Positions 17,353 to 26,949 of a stretch of DNA of 64,000 nucleotides are shown here, piece after piece. Positions within the stretch are counted from its first letter, which is position 1; each line of letters starts with the position of its first letter. Both the position numbers and the translations under genes were made by a program. This DNA comes from Lentisphaerota bacterium. GTDB lineage: Bacteria > Verrucomicrobiota > Lentisphaeria > Victivallales > Victivallaceae. The notes beneath the pieces are model-generated. The model searched no databases. It had not been told where the DNA came from and saw nothing but the letters and a program-made list of their open reading frames with translations. Location: contig CP071032.1 of NCBI GenBank assembly GCA_017134815.1, positions 1,240,001 to 1,304,000 of the forward strand, in the 5' to 3' direction.

Positions 17353-18963
17353 TTACTTTTGGCTGAGAATTACATTGTCACCGTCAATTTCCATTTGCAG
17401 ATTCCCCAGCAGACACAGATATTTGAGTATATCTGCCATTGACAAATCTTTCAAATGCATTGTAACATCAGGCAGCCGCCTGACTGCTGTTTTATCAAAA
17501 CCGACACAGACACTTATCCCTTTTTTATCAGGGTCATTTCTCTTGCTGCGCCGACTCAGGTAACTGATAACTGCCAAAACGCCAGCATCATCAAAGCTTA
17601 TTCTTGCAAAAATAATTTTATCAAGTTTCTGCCTGGTCAATAAGACTTTTGCGTTTTTTGAAACTGCTTGTGCATTTTTAGTTTTTACATAATCAAATTT
17701 TTCAGGCAGCGGTTTGCGCGATATCAGGACAACTGACCTGTCTATTCTGCAATGCAGACCGGCAACTTTGCAAGCTAGAGAGATCACCTCTTTTAACGGC
17801 TGTGACTTGGTAAGGTTGAGGGTGATTTTGGGGGATGTTTGTTGTGATAAACCTGCAAGCAGCATATTAATTTTATACTTTTCTGCTAAATAACGAAAAA
17901 AAGTTGCAGCCGGCACATTCTCAACCGGAATATTTTTAACCAATTTACTGAGTTTTTCTTCCAGCTCAGAAGGCTTCTGTTCTTCGGGCCGGACTTTGTT
18001 AGCCGCCTTGACGGCAGAAATACTTATCCCGCTGACAAAACAGGTCAATGCAAGACACAAAAGGCATGTAGACAACCTGATTGATTTTTTTACTGTTGAC
18101 AACATTTCCCTCTCCTTTGACATAATTGATTTTATTCTTTTTTCGAGACCGGATTTTCTTCCGGCCATCCCTGCAGTTGCGGGAAGCTTGCTGATCAGGC
18201 ATACCTTTTCCGCGAGATTGACGAGACAGGAACTGTAAACTTCTGCACTTTTCATTCCTTTTATAGCGCAGTTATCACAAATGTCCTCTCTGGCCAGATC
18301 TTGTTCAGTACTGATATAATAAACCAGTGGATTCCACCAGTTCATTGCGAGAATAATATTATTCAGAATATTATAAAGGTGGTCTTTATGAACTATATGA
18401 GCAAATTCGTGAAAGAGAATACTCCTGAACTCATCTTCGGTTATACTCTCATAAAGTTTTTTCGGAATCAGTATTGTCAAATTGGAAATTCCCAGCATAA
18501 CTGGGGACTCCGCTGCCTGGGAAATAATAATTCGCGGCACTGGCTTGAACTTTATCTGCGCAATGACTTCATGCATAATTGCTAAAAATTTACCGTCAAT
18601 CCTCTCAAAACTGGCAGCCTTGAAACCTCTCAGAAATACCAGTGAGTAAAACAATTTCATAAGTATTGCCAGAAATCCAGCCAGCCAGATGACGCCAAAG
18701 CAATTGACCAGCAACGCGACATTTAGCTTCTCAGAAAGAGCTCTGTTTGTTTTTTTCGGTATTTGTTCTGAAACCGTGGCAATTACAGCCGGCTTGCCTG
18801 TAGGTATCCCCTGAGATCTTACCCCGCTTTCGGTTCTGATTACTGATCTCATAGAGGAATCATGATTTTTAGATAAATGTAATAACGGCTCGCCCCAGCT
18901 CACTCCCGCAAAGAAAAACCCTGAAGCAATAAACAGCAGCAGTAGCAGTGACAACATTATCAT
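17353..18963 (-). CDS. BlaR1-like M56 peptidase with C-terminal STN-like domains (main part)
   Basis: 536 aa as read from the ATG at 18963. Membrane helices at about 1-20 and 85-110 precede the M56 core SILFHEFAHIVHKDHLYN (HExxH) and AREDICDNCAI (third ligand). One more helix follows near 300. The C-terminus (about 335-536) has two secretin/TonB short-N-terminal-like beta-alpha segments, a common addition in PVC-group relatives. M56 proteins sense a signal and cleave the partner BlaI repressor encoded just upstream. The ATG at 18963 has no ribosome site, and the missing first helix lies in another frame just upstream (18972-19103), so this gene is probably frameshifted. Confidence 0.75.
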   Translation of the reverse strand: MIMLSLLLLLFIASGFFFAGVSWGEPLLHLSKNHDSSMRSVIRTESGVRSQGIPTGKPAVIATVSEQIPKKTNRALSEKLNVALLVNCFGVIWLAGFLAILMKLFYSLVFLRGFKAASFERIDGKFLAIMHEVIAQIKFKPVPRIIISQAAESPVMLGISNLTILIPKKLYESITEDEFRSILFHEFAHIVHKDHLYNILNNIILAMNWWNPLVYYISTEQDLAREDICDNCAIKGMKSAEVYSSCLVNLAEKVCLISKLPATAGMAGRKSGLEKRIKSIMSKEREMLSTVKKSIRLSTCLLCLALTCFVSGISISAVKAANKVRPEEQKPSELEEKLSKLVKNIPVENVPAATFFRYLAEKYKINMLLAGLSQQTSPKITLNLTKSQPLKEVISLACKVAGLHCRIDRSVVLISRKPLPEKFDYVKTKNAQAVSKNAKVLLTRQKLDKIIFARISFDDAGVLAVISYLSRRSKRNDPDKKGISVCVGFDKTAVRRLPDVTMHLKDLSMADILKYLCLLGNLQMEIDGDNVILSQK

Positions 18964-18971
18964 ACTGGAGA

Positions 18972-19103
18972 TTATGTTGCGTAAACCGCGGCTTTGTTTC
19001 TGATAAGCAATGTCATCACGACGCCGACAGCTGATAAAACCGCCAGCTGGAGCAGTAAGTTGATAATCAGAGCGGCACTTACTGTGTTATTCAGCATTTC
19101 CAT
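18972..19103 (-). pseudogene. N-terminal fragment of the M56 peptidase (frameshifted)
   Basis: The frame MEMLNNTVSAALIINLLLQ, followed by a long hydrophobic run ending LIRNKAAVYAT, is the usual first transmembrane helix of M56 proteins. It starts inside the end of blaI (GAGGAG upstream) and stops 9 bases before the main M56 frame opens. One extra A in the AAA run near 18990 would join them as RNKSRGLRNIISSMIM, a sensible continuous sequence. The break is either a real inactivating mutation or a base-calling error. Confidence 0.6.
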
Positions 19104-19521
19104 TACTATTATTGCTCTCCTCACGCTGTCGACTGATAAAGTCTCTGATTTTTTCGATTTCCGTGCTGGATACATCGGAGTTCTTGAACAGAGTTTTAAC
19201 TAACTCAAAATACGATCCCTGAAAGGCTTTTGTCCTTATTTCATTAATCATATGATGCGAAGCTTCTGCTTTTGCTGTTGTTGCTGAGTAATATAAAAGG
19301 TTATTCAGTTTTTCTACCTTCAACCAGCCCTTCTTCTCAAGTCGCACTACCTGAACCCTTATTGTTGCCCGGCGCAGCTGCTCTTTTCTGGAGGCGTTGA
19401 CGGCATCCAGAATTTCCCCCACAGTTGCTTCACCCTTTGCCCACACAATATTCATTATCTCAAACTCAGCGGGCGTCAGCCTGGGAAGATGCTTATTATT
19501 CGTTATTCTTTTCATAGTCAC
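19087..19521 (-). CDS. BlaI/MecI/CopY-family transcriptional repressor
   Basis: 144 aa, normal for the family. The N-terminal winged helix contains LTPAEFEIMNIVWAKGEATV, then GEILDAVNASRKEQLRRATIR (recognition helix region) and VVRLEKKGWLKVEK, followed by a dimerisation and cleavage C-terminus. It represses its own operon and is inactivated through the downstream M56 peptidase, whose start overlaps its end by 17 bases. Two dyads matching a BlaI-type operator lie just upstream. Confidence 0.9.
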   Translation of the reverse strand: MTMKRITNNKHLPRLTPAEFEIMNIVWAKGEATVGEILDAVNASRKEQLRRATIRVQVVRLEKKGWLKVEKLNNLLYYSATTAKAEASHHMINEIRTKAFQGSYFELVKTLFKNSDVSSTEIEKIRDFISRQREESNNSNGNAE

Positions 19522-19551
19522 TGAAATTCTTAAAGGGTTTTATAACTAAAA

Positions 19552-19599
19552 AGACAAATGTCTCCTTTGCTTTGAATAGATTATAAGAGACATTTGTCT
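19552..19599 (-). promoter_or_regulatory. Pair of BlaI-type operator dyads
   Basis: AGACAAATGTCT (19552-19563) and AGACATTTGTCT (19588-19599) both read AGACA-N2-TGTCT and are exact reverse complements of each other, with centres 36 bases apart. They lie 30-78 bases upstream of the repressor start. The spacing and dyad form match BlaI/MecI operators (TACA-N2-TGTA type in staphylococci) with a different half-site. Confidence 0.65.
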
Positions 19600-19819
19600 T
19601 GTTGTCAATAAAATAAAAACTTTTTTATCGAAAAATAAAAACTGCAATTTTCTTTATAAATTATGAATATTTACAGGTGTATTAAAGTAACTTATGCAAT
19701 TTTATAATTTCAAAAAAAATAATTGTAATCTACTTTATTTTTAATTTATTTAATATAATTTGCAAGTTAAAATAATCGCTATTACAGAGAAATGATCAAC
19801 CAGCAGCCAGGAGTCAAGC

Positions 19820-20269
19820 ATGATGCAAATTGCACAATATGATGACCTTAAAACCATCATTAAATGGATCAAATCATCGGGAGAAGCAAAACTCTGGGGA
19901 AGAGAAAAGATTAGATACCCGCTTAGCGTTGAAACTCTTATTGACGATATTAAATTTTCCAGTCACCACTCTTATTCATTTTTCAGTGATGGGAAACTTT
20001 TTGGATTTGCTCAAATTATAGATATCGAAGAAAATACGGGCCTTATTGCAAGAGTAATAATTAAGCCTGAATTGCGAGGGACTGGTTATGGGAAACGATT
20101 ATTTAAAGCCCTGATAAGACATTGTGATTCGAATTGTTATGCTCAATTGACTCTAAAAGTTTACAAGTCGAACAGTCCAGCAATAAACCTGTACCGGTCA
20201 TTTGGTTTTCAAATTTCAAAAAAAGACGATTTACACGAATCTCTGAGCATGAACAGGTTCAAAAAATAA
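19820..20269 (+). CDS. GNAT-family N-acetyltransferase
   Basis: 149 aa, single GNAT domain. The acetyl-CoA loop is in ARVIIKPELRGTGYGKRLFKAL (R/Q-x-x-G-x-G/A form RGTGYG), and the C-terminal LKVYKSNSPAINLYRSFGF is the typical beta5-alpha4 ending. AGGAG stands 6 bases before the ATG. It is flanked by AT-rich sequence and has no operon partner, so the acetyl acceptor is unknown. Confidence 0.85.
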   Translation: MMQIAQYDDLKTIIKWIKSSGEAKLWGREKIRYPLSVETLIDDIKFSSHHSYSFFSDGKLFGFAQIIDIEENTGLIARVIIKPELRGTGYGKRLFKALIRHCDSNCYAQLTLKVYKSNSPAINLYRSFGFQISKKDDLHESLSMNRFKK

Positions 20270-20355
20270 TAAATTGGAAAACAATCTGGACAAATTAACC
20301 AGGTAAACAGCAAGTCAAAATATAAATACAAATTGATTTATTTTAATTTACCTGA

Positions 20356-22245
20356 TTATCCCTGTAGATTTTCCAGCTCTTCCCAGCGGGAATACAGGCT
20401 TTCGACTTCTTTGCGCGCCGCATCGAGTTCGTGCTGCAATGCGTTACTTTTATTTCCGTGTTTTGCAAAGAATTCAGGGTCGGAAAACAGATTTTCAAGT
20501 TCCTCTACTCTGGCTTCAGCCTCAAGCACCCGTTCTTCAATACCGTCCAGCTCCCGCTGCAGCTTATAGGACAGTTTTTTGGAAGCGGTTGGCGCTTTGG
20601 GAGCTGCTTTTTTAGCTTTCTCTGGCTTTTCAACAGCAGAAGTTGACTCTTTTTCACGCTGCCGACGCTTTTCAAGATAATAATCGTAGTCGCCAACTTG
20701 ATAAACCACTCTGCCGGCACCTTCAAAAGCAATAATACCGTCACAGACGCGGTTCAGAAAGTAACGATCATGGCTGACGACTATGACACAGCCGTCATAA
20801 CAGGCAAGTGCCTCCTCCAGCAAACGCAGGGTAGACAAGTCAAGGTCATTAGTAGGTTCGTCCAGAATCAGAAAGTTACCGCCGTTTTTAAGGATTTTTG
20901 CAATAATCAGTCGGGCTTTTTCTCCGCCGGAAAGAAATTTCACCTGTGTTCTGATACGCTCATCCTCAAACATAAAACGCCTGAGGTAAGACCAGGTGCT
21001 GATCTTGTCATTTCCAAGCTTTACAAAATCATTGCCTTCTCCAATTTCATCAAAAACTGTTTTTTCGGAATTGAGTTTCAAGCGATTCTGGTCTATGTAA
21101 TTAAATTCCACCGTCGGGGCAATTTCCACCATTCCGCTGTCAGGAGCCAGCTCGCCTGTAATAATCTTGAGCAAAGAGGTCTTACCAGTACCGTTGCGCC
21201 CGACAATACCGATTTTCATCCCGGGCTGGAATTCGAAATCAAACTTCGGGATGTAAGTTACGTTTTCATAGGCCAGAGAAACATTTTTGAGCTCAACAGT
21301 TTTATTGCCCAACCTGGAGGCTGGCGGAATGACCAGGTCAATTTCCCCTGCCCTGGCTGGCCCTGACTGGGCCTCCGCATCATAAAACCGCTGCAGTCTG
21401 CCGAGGTTCCGGCGCAGTCGAGCTTTAGGTGAACGCCTTACCCAGTCGATTTCCGAACGCAGAAATTTGCGCCGCTTACTTTCAGCGGCATCCTCTCTGG
21501 CCTCACGGGCAGCTTTGCCCTCAAGAAAGTCGGCATAGGATCCTTCATAGGAATAAAATTTGCCGTTATCGAGCTCTACAACCCGGGTAGCCACCCGATC
21601 CAGAAAGTAGCGGTCATGAGTGACAAACAGGCAGGTTCCGTTATATCCGGCCAGAAAGTTTTCGATCCAGCCAATAGTTTCAGTATCCAGATGGTTTGTC
21701 GGCTCGTCAAGCAACAGCAGATCAGGTTCACCAACCACGGAACGTGCTAAGGCCACCCGGCGCTTTTCTCCGCCTGAAAGCGAACTGCAAAGCCGATCTG
21801 CCTCGGGGACATTCAGTCTGGTCATAATTTCGCGCATCCTGGACTTTGGATTCCAGGCGCTGTGCCGATTAAGTTCCTGTTCGATGCGATGATGCTCGGG
21901 AGAATTCAGCGGCAGATTTTCATATTTATGCAGCAGTCCATTAAAATACTTCAGCCCGTCAAAAATATTATCATAAACCGACCGTGTTTCATCCAGTGAA
22001 AACTCCTGCGGCAGAAAATTCACCCGCAGTTCCCTGGCAAAAATAAGACTACCCTGCCCCGGGGTTTCCTGACCGGCCAGCATGCGCAAAAAAGTTGATT
22101 TTCCGCAGCCGTTGCGCCCGACCAGCGCCACGCGTTCACCGTCATGTACAGTCAACCCGGTATCATCCAAGAGTTGTTGAGTACCAATATTGAAACTCAA
22201 ACTTTCTGCAGAAAAAATTACTCTGCCGACATTATCCCCTGCCAT
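20356..22245 (-). CDS. ABC-F family ATPase (Uup-like)
   Basis: 629 aa with two ABC ATPase domains and no membrane segments, plus a coiled-coil C-terminus, the architecture of ABC-F proteins that act on ribosomes. Walker A motifs VGRNGCGKST and VGRNGTGKTS, signatures LSGGEKRRVALA and LSGGEKARLIIA, and Walker B LLLDEPTNHLD and LILDEPTNDLD are all present. The C-terminal tail (about 540-629) is Lys/Glu-rich coiled coil as in Uup. The ATG at 22245 has AGAAGG 7 bases upstream; the in-frame TTG at 22251 is less likely. Monocistronic, divergent from tatD. Confidence 0.92.
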   Translation of the reverse strand: MAGDNVGRVIFSAESLSFNIGTQQLLDDTGLTVHDGERVALVGRNGCGKSTFLRMLAGQETPGQGSLIFARELRVNFLPQEFSLDETRSVYDNIFDGLKYFNGLLHKYENLPLNSPEHHRIEQELNRHSAWNPKSRMREIMTRLNVPEADRLCSSLSGGEKRRVALARSVVGEPDLLLLDEPTNHLDTETIGWIENFLAGYNGTCLFVTHDRYFLDRVATRVVELDNGKFYSYEGSYADFLEGKAAREAREDAAESKRRKFLRSEIDWVRRSPKARLRRNLGRLQRFYDAEAQSGPARAGEIDLVIPPASRLGNKTVELKNVSLAYENVTYIPKFDFEFQPGMKIGIVGRNGTGKTSLLKIITGELAPDSGMVEIAPTVEFNYIDQNRLKLNSEKTVFDEIGEGNDFVKLGNDKISTWSYLRRFMFEDERIRTQVKFLSGGEKARLIIAKILKNGGNFLILDEPTNDLDLSTLRLLEEALACYDGCVIVVSHDRYFLNRVCDGIIAFEGAGRVVYQVGDYDYYLEKRRQREKESTSAVEKPEKAKKAAPKAPTASKKLSYKLQRELDGIEERVLEAEARVEELENLFSDPEFFAKHGNKSNALQHELDAARKEVESLYSRWEELENLQG

Positions 22246-22523
22246 TATCAAACCTTCTCTAATATTATTATTCCAGCAACTCTTGACCTGTGCAACTGTA
22301 TTAACAACCGTCGGGTGGCTTGCGTTCAGCGTCCCTTGACCTTATGGCGGACACACGGTTTTCGGCCAGAGTCGTGCTAATATAACCGGTTTGAGTAAAA
22401 ACTCCAGTAAAAGAGCTTTATGATTACGGCAAAAGAGTTATATTATATGCGACAAAATAAAAAACAGATTAATGCAGGTATTAACCTGCCGCTTATTCAA
22501 AAGATTAATAATAAGTTGTTAAC

Positions 22524-23303
22524 ATGAAATTATTTGATACACATTTCCATTTTTACGGGGAACAGAGTCCGCGCGAATATTACGACGCGATTAAAATACC
22601 TGAACTGACTTACCTGCTAGCTGTCGGCGGCGATCTTGAAGGAAGTACTCTTGCCAGAAACTTTGCTGAAGGCATTGAAAACTCCTGGTTCGCGGCCGGA
22701 ATACATCCACACTCAGCAGCAGAGGAACAAGCTGAACTATCCAGATTCAGGGAGTTCAAAGATCATGAAAAACTGGTCGCTGTCGGAGAAATCGGTCTGG
22801 ACTACTTTTATGAGAATTCACCCAGACGCTGTCAGCGAAATATCATGGAGCACTTCCTGCAGCTGGCTCTGGATTGGCAGCTGCCGGCCATAATCCACTG
22901 CCGCGACTCCGACGACAAATTTGACGCCTATCAGGACAGCCATGCCATGCTGCGTGACTTTGCCGCCGACGGCGGCCGCTTTGTCGTACACTGCTTTTCC
23001 GGCATTCCGCACTGGGCTGAAAAGTTTATGGAGCTGGGTGCGTTTCTGGGCATAACAGGTATGGTGACGTTTCCCAGAGCGGACAACATCCGGGAAACCC
23101 TGAAAGTTATCAGCGATGAACTGCTGTTAATTGAAACTGATTCGCCTTATCTGGCACCGGTGCCGCACCGCGGCAAAACCAATAACCCGGGATATGTCAT
23201 AGAAGTTGCCCGGAAAATCGCAGCAGAACGCGGTTGCTCAATCGAACAAATCGCAGACTTAACTACCAGCAACGCTTTTCGCTTGTTTAACCTGGAGCAA
23301 TAA
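22524..23303 (+). CDS. TatD-family metal-dependent DNase
   Basis: 259 aa. Metal-binding motifs of the TatD hydrolase barrel are seen: FDTHFHFYG at the N-terminus, VGEIGLDYFYE, PAIIHCRD, VVHCFSG and IETDSPYLAPVPHRGKTNNP. Family members are 3'-5' exonucleases or deoxyribonucleases. nudC begins one base after its stop, so the two are co-transcribed and translationally coupled. No strong ribosome site is visible before the ATG. Confidence 0.9.
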   Translation: MKLFDTHFHFYGEQSPREYYDAIKIPELTYLLAVGGDLEGSTLARNFAEGIENSWFAAGIHPHSAAEEQAELSRFREFKDHEKLVAVGEIGLDYFYENSPRRCQRNIMEHFLQLALDWQLPAIIHCRDSDDKFDAYQDSHAMLRDFAADGGRFVVHCFSGIPHWAEKFMELGAFLGITGMVTFPRADNIRETLKVISDELLLIETDSPYLAPVPHRGKTNNPGYVIEVARKIAAERGCSIEQIADLTTSNAFRLFNLEQ

Positions 23304-23304
23304 A

Positions 23305-24105
23305 ATGCCACAGCTTGAAATACTCGAACACGCCCATTTCTTTAATGCCGAAACCGATGATTTAGTAATTATTTTTTCCGGCGGCAAAGTACTGATCACA
23401 AGACACGAGAAGAAGCTGCGGTTTCCCACAGCAGAAGAACTGCAGCTACAGAATGACCAAAAGTTGCTGAAATTCGGTACTATCGGCAACCGAAGCTGTC
23501 TGACCGGGGAAATGGCTTTCCAGCCGAATGAACCTGTTGAATATGTGGAGCTGCGTGAAGCAATGCGACTGTGCTCGCCAAGTGAAGCCGCAGCAGCTAA
23601 CCGTGCCCGTCAGCTGCTGCACTGGCTGCGCGAACATCGCTTCTGTGGAGTTTGCGGGCACAAAACCAGTCACAGCGACCATGAGACCGCCATGGTATGT
23701 CCGGAATGCGGTGAAATAGCCTTCCCCAGAATAGCTCCGGCAGTAATAACCGCTGTTACCAGAGGAAACCAGTTACTTCTGGCGCATAACCGCAAATTCA
23801 GAAGTGGCTTGTTCAGCCTGATAGCCGGTTTTGTTGAGGCCGGAGAAAGTCTTGAACAGGCCGTTGCCCGTGAAATCAGGGAAGAAGTGGGAATCGAGGT
23901 TAAGAACATTAAATATTTCGGCAGTCAGGGATGGCCGTTTCCGCACTCTCTGATGGTTGGCTTCACCGCGGAATACGCCGGCGGAGACATTGTTCCGGAC
24001 GGCAAAGAGATTATCGAGGCTAAATGGTTTGATATTGATAAACTGCCTGATCTGCCTTCCAGCGGCAGTATTTCCAGGAAAATAATTGACTCGATCATAA
24101 AATAA
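23305..24105 (+). CDS. nudC: NAD(+) diphosphatase NudC
   Basis: 266 aa. Cleaves NAD(H) to NMN and AMP and removes NAD caps from RNA. The zinc ribbon is CGVCGHKT...CPECGEIAFPRI (about 111-140). The Nudix box is GFVEAGESLEQAVAREIREEVGI (GX5EX7REVXEEXGX pattern). The NudC-specific SQGWPFPHSLMVGF follows. The length is normal. Its ribosome site GGAGC lies within the end of tatD. Confidence 0.94.
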   Translation: MPQLEILEHAHFFNAETDDLVIIFSGGKVLITRHEKKLRFPTAEELQLQNDQKLLKFGTIGNRSCLTGEMAFQPNEPVEYVELREAMRLCSPSEAAAANRARQLLHWLREHRFCGVCGHKTSHSDHETAMVCPECGEIAFPRIAPAVITAVTRGNQLLLAHNRKFRSGLFSLIAGFVEAGESLEQAVAREIREEVGIEVKNIKYFGSQGWPFPHSLMVGFTAEYAGGDIVPDGKEIIEAKWFDIDKLPDLPSSGSISRKIIDSIIK

Positions 24106-24138
24106 CCTCCCTGCCCGGAAAGCCCGTTCAGGGAGGTT
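24104..24138 (-). terminator. Terminator hairpin between nudC and aldolase
   Basis: AACCTCCCTG pairs perfectly with CAGGGAGGTT (10-bp stem). On the minus strand the stem runs into ATTTTAT, so it mainly serves the aldolase gene, though it may also stop nudC transcripts. Confidence 0.65.
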
Positions 24139-24144
24139 CTGGAA

Positions 24145-25191
24145 CTATGCAACTGTAACCTGAGGACAACGATAAACATCCTGTATGGCATTCAGCAGCT
24201 TGACGCCTTCCGCCATCGGACGCTGAAATGCTTTCCTGCCGGAAATCAAACCAACGCCCCCGGCACGTTTATTGATGACAGCTGTCCTGACAGCATCGGC
24301 AAAATCATTTTCACCTGAAGCACCGCCGCTGTTAATCAATCCAACCCGTCCCATATAGTTATTTATAACCTGATAACGGGTCAGGTCAATCGGATGGTCA
24401 GAAGTCAGGTCGGTATAGACCTTCTTATGAGTCTTACCAAACTTCAAAGCAGTAAAGCCGCCGTTGTTCTGCGGCTGCTTCTGTTTAACAATATCCGCTT
24501 CAATAGTTACTCCGAGGTGGTTGGCCTGCCCGGTCAAATCAGCCGCCACATGGTAATCTTTGTCGCTCTTGAAGGCTGAATTCCGCAGATAACACCACAG
24601 AATTGTCGCCAGACCCAGTTCATGCGCGTGTTGAAAGGCTTTGCTGACCTCGACAATCTGACGCGAACTTTCCGGAGAGCCAAAATATATGGTAGCCCCA
24701 ACGGCCGCGGCCCCGAGGTCATGCGCCTGTTTAACACTGGCAAACATTATCTGGTCATATTTGTTTGGATAAGTAAGGAGTTCGTTATGGTTAAGCTTAG
24801 CAATAAAAGGAATTTTATGCGAGTACTTTCTGGCCACTATCCCCAGCACGCCAAGCGTTGAAGCGACAGCATTGCAACCGCCGTGGATTGCCAGGCGGAC
24901 AATATTTTCCGGATCAAAATAATCCGGATTAGGCGCAAATGAGGCTCCGCCGGAATGCTCTACTCCCTGATCAACCGGCAAAATGGACATATAGCCGGTG
25001 CCACCAAGTCTGCCGGATTTAAAGATCCATTCAAGGTTTTTCAATACATTAATATTGCGGTCTGAAGGCATGAAAATCCGGTCAACAAAGTCCGGGCCGG
25101 GCAAGTGCAGGTTTGACTTTGGAAATTTTGCTTCGTAGGAAAGGAGATCATCAGCTTCACTACCCAGGTATTCACAAATATTGTCAATCAT
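24145..25191 (-). CDS. fbaB: Class I fructose-bisphosphate aldolase (FbaB/DeoC type)
   Basis: 348 aa from the ATG at 25191, which has AGAGGTGT upstream; an upstream in-frame extension to 25431 lies in non-coding sequence. It is an archaeal-type class I aldolase that splits fructose-1,6-bisphosphate through a lysine Schiff base. Supporting motifs include [52 protein letters not shown] and [16 protein letters not shown] near the end. It belongs to glycolysis/gluconeogenesis. The NADH oxidase gene lies upstream on the same strand, separated by its own hairpin. Confidence 0.9.
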   Translation of the reverse strand: MIDNICEYLGSEADDLLSYEAKFPKSNLHLPGPDFVDRIFMPSDRNINVLKNLEWIFKSGRLGGTGYMSILPVDQGVEHSGGASFAPNPDYFDPENIVRLAIHGGCNAVASTLGVLGIVARKYSHKIPFIAKLNHNELLTYPNKYDQIMFASVKQAHDLGAAAVGATIYFGSPESSRQIVEVSKAFQHAHELGLATILWCYLRNSAFKSDKDYHVAADLTGQANHLGVTIEADIVKQKQPQNNGGFTALKFGKTHKKVYTDLTSDHPIDLTRYQVINNYMGRVGLINSGGASGENDFADAVRTAVINKRAGGVGLISGRKAFQRPMAEGVKLLNAIQDVYRCPQVTVA

Positions 25192-25295
25192 AGTACACCT
25201 CTCTGAAAATATGATTTTACAACGTTCACCCTGATTGAAAAATAGCACAACCCAAATGAATGTCAACACATTTTGGCCGCACGGAAAACTAAAAT

Positions 25296-25330
25296 GGAGC
25301 CGGACAAACAGAGAAACGCCATCCGGCTCC
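25296..25330 (-). terminator. Terminator hairpin after NADH oxidase
   Basis: GGAGCCGGA pairs with TCCGGCTCC (9 bp, all Watson-Crick). On the minus strand it is followed by ATTTTAGTTTTCC. Confidence 0.7.
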
Positions 25331-25339
25331 CATGGCAAC

Positions 25340-26707
25340 TTATTTCTTGATGTAATCCAGGCCGACAGCCTGCATAATTGCTGAAAGAATAAAATTAAAA
25401 GGTTTATTAAAATGCGGCAGAAAGTAGACATCTGTCATAGCCAGTTCGAGCAGAGACAGCTCTTTCTGAATTGCCAGCGCCAGGTAGTAAATGCACTCAG
25501 TATGGCTCTGTTCACCATAGGAACCGATCTGCGCACCAACCAGCCGAAGTGTATCTTCTTCAAATACCAGCTTGCAGCTGACTTTATCAGCAGTCTGCAT
25601 AAACTCAGGGCGGCTGTTATCAGTAAAGAAAGAAGTCTTGACTTTCAAACCAGCCTGTCTGGCGGCTTCTTCGCTGAGTCCGGTGCTGGCCAGACTGTTT
25701 CCAAAAACACAGATGGCGTTAGTTCCGGCAATACTTTCCAGCTTAACCGCTTCCACGCCATTGATCTGACTGGCTGCAACAATACCGGTTTTCACCGCAT
25801 TTGTTGCCAGTGCGACATAGGCATGACGCTTGAGGGCGGCATGATAAATTGCAGCGGTATCACCAAGGGCGTAGACATCAGGAATTGAAGTCTGCATGGC
25901 GGAATTAACAATCAATGCGCCGTTCGGCAGCTTTTCAGCTTTAGGCAGCAATTCGGTATTCGGCTTGAATCCAACGCACTGGATAACAAGGTCCGCGTCA
26001 AAATCTCCCTTGGTGGTGATAACTTTTTTGACGTTGCCGTCTTTGCCCTGGTATTCCGTAACTTTCGCGCCAAGCACCAGTTCAATCCCTTCAGAAACCA
26101 TGTCCTGCTGCAGGCGATCGGTAAACTCCGCATCAAAATAAGCTGGAACAACCCTTTCCTGCATATCAATCAATGTGACTTTCTTGCCTTTCTGGTGATA
26201 AGCCTCGGCCAGCTCAATGCCAATGTAGCCGGCACCGATTACCGCAACGCTCTTGATGGTATCGTCATTGGCTTTTTCTATAAGAGTTTCAGCATGCTGG
26301 AAAAGCTTACAAATTTCAATATTTCCCAGATCTTTATTTTTTATAGGAAAGTTTACCGGCCATGAGCCAGCAGCATAAATCAGTTTATCATAAGTGTCAG
26401 TAAATTCTTTGCCACTGTTCAAATCTTTAATGCGAAGCATCTTCTGGTCAGTATCAATAGACAGAACATCACAGTTCATGCTGACTTTAGCCCCAAGCGC
26501 CTCAAGAGAATGGCAGTCAGCATAAAACAGGTCATTAACGTTTTTGACCACTCCACCCACAGTAAGGGCAATACCGCACCCTAGAAAGGAAATATTATCA
26601 TTCCGGTCGTAAGCCACGACTTCCAATTCGGGGTTCTGAGTCAGGAGAGTACGAATTGCAGAAGTTCCCGCGTGATTGACCCCTACTACTACGACTTTGT
26701 TTTTCAT
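25340..26707 (-). CDS. nox: FAD-dependent NADH oxidase (Nox type)
   Basis: 455 aa counted from the ATG at 26707, which has AGGAG 7 bases upstream; the ATG at 26713 is too close to it. The FAD-binding start is [18 protein letters not shown]. The redox cysteine is in SFLGCGIAL (Cys44), as in NADH oxidase/peroxidase and CoA-disulfide reductases. The NAD site is [28 protein letters not shown] holds the flavin-contacting Asp. Most likely a water-forming NADH oxidase giving NAD+ and oxygen protection; CoA-disulfide reductase is the main alternative. Confidence 0.85.
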   Translation of the reverse strand: MKNKVVVVGVNHAGTSAIRTLLTQNPELEVVAYDRNDNISFLGCGIALTVGGVVKNVNDLFYADCHSLEALGAKVSMNCDVLSIDTDQKMLRIKDLNSGKEFTDTYDKLIYAAGSWPVNFPIKNKDLGNIEICKLFQHAETLIEKANDDTIKSVAVIGAGYIGIELAEAYHQKGKKVTLIDMQERVVPAYFDAEFTDRLQQDMVSEGIELVLGAKVTEYQGKDGNVKKVITTKGDFDADLVIQCVGFKPNTELLPKAEKLPNGALIVNSAMQTSIPDVYALGDTAAIYHAALKRHAYVALATNAVKTGIVAASQINGVEAVKLESIAGTNAICVFGNSLASTGLSEEAARQAGLKVKTSFFTDNSRPEFMQTADKVSCKLVFEEDTLRLVGAQIGSYGEQSHTECIYYLALAIQKELSLLELAMTDVYFLPHFNKPFNFILSAIMQAVGLDYIKK

Positions 26708-26949
26708 GTTCATGCTCCTGTATACTTAATGGTGTTAATCCCAATATTCCTCTGCGCATTCCACTTTTGCAGGCTGATGTGATGATTTTATGAGTAATCC
26801 GAAGATATTCATGCCCAGCCCTGTGCAGCAGCAATTTGAGTCAAACTGAGCGAGGCTGTCCCATCATCCGGTGCCATTTGAAACATACCGATAAAATAGT
26901 TGATCAATATTAATATTAAAAGTACAGATTTGAAGAAAATTGCAATTTT

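Noticed and set aside
18960..19000. Programmed -1 frameshift joining the M56 frames
   Set aside because: No canonical slippery heptamer in the zero frame and no clear stimulatory structure; mutation or sequencing error is simpler.
22144..22380. 78-aa plus-strand ORF upstream of tatD
   Set aside because: Overlaps the start of the ABC-F gene on the other strand and has no ribosome site or recognisable motif.
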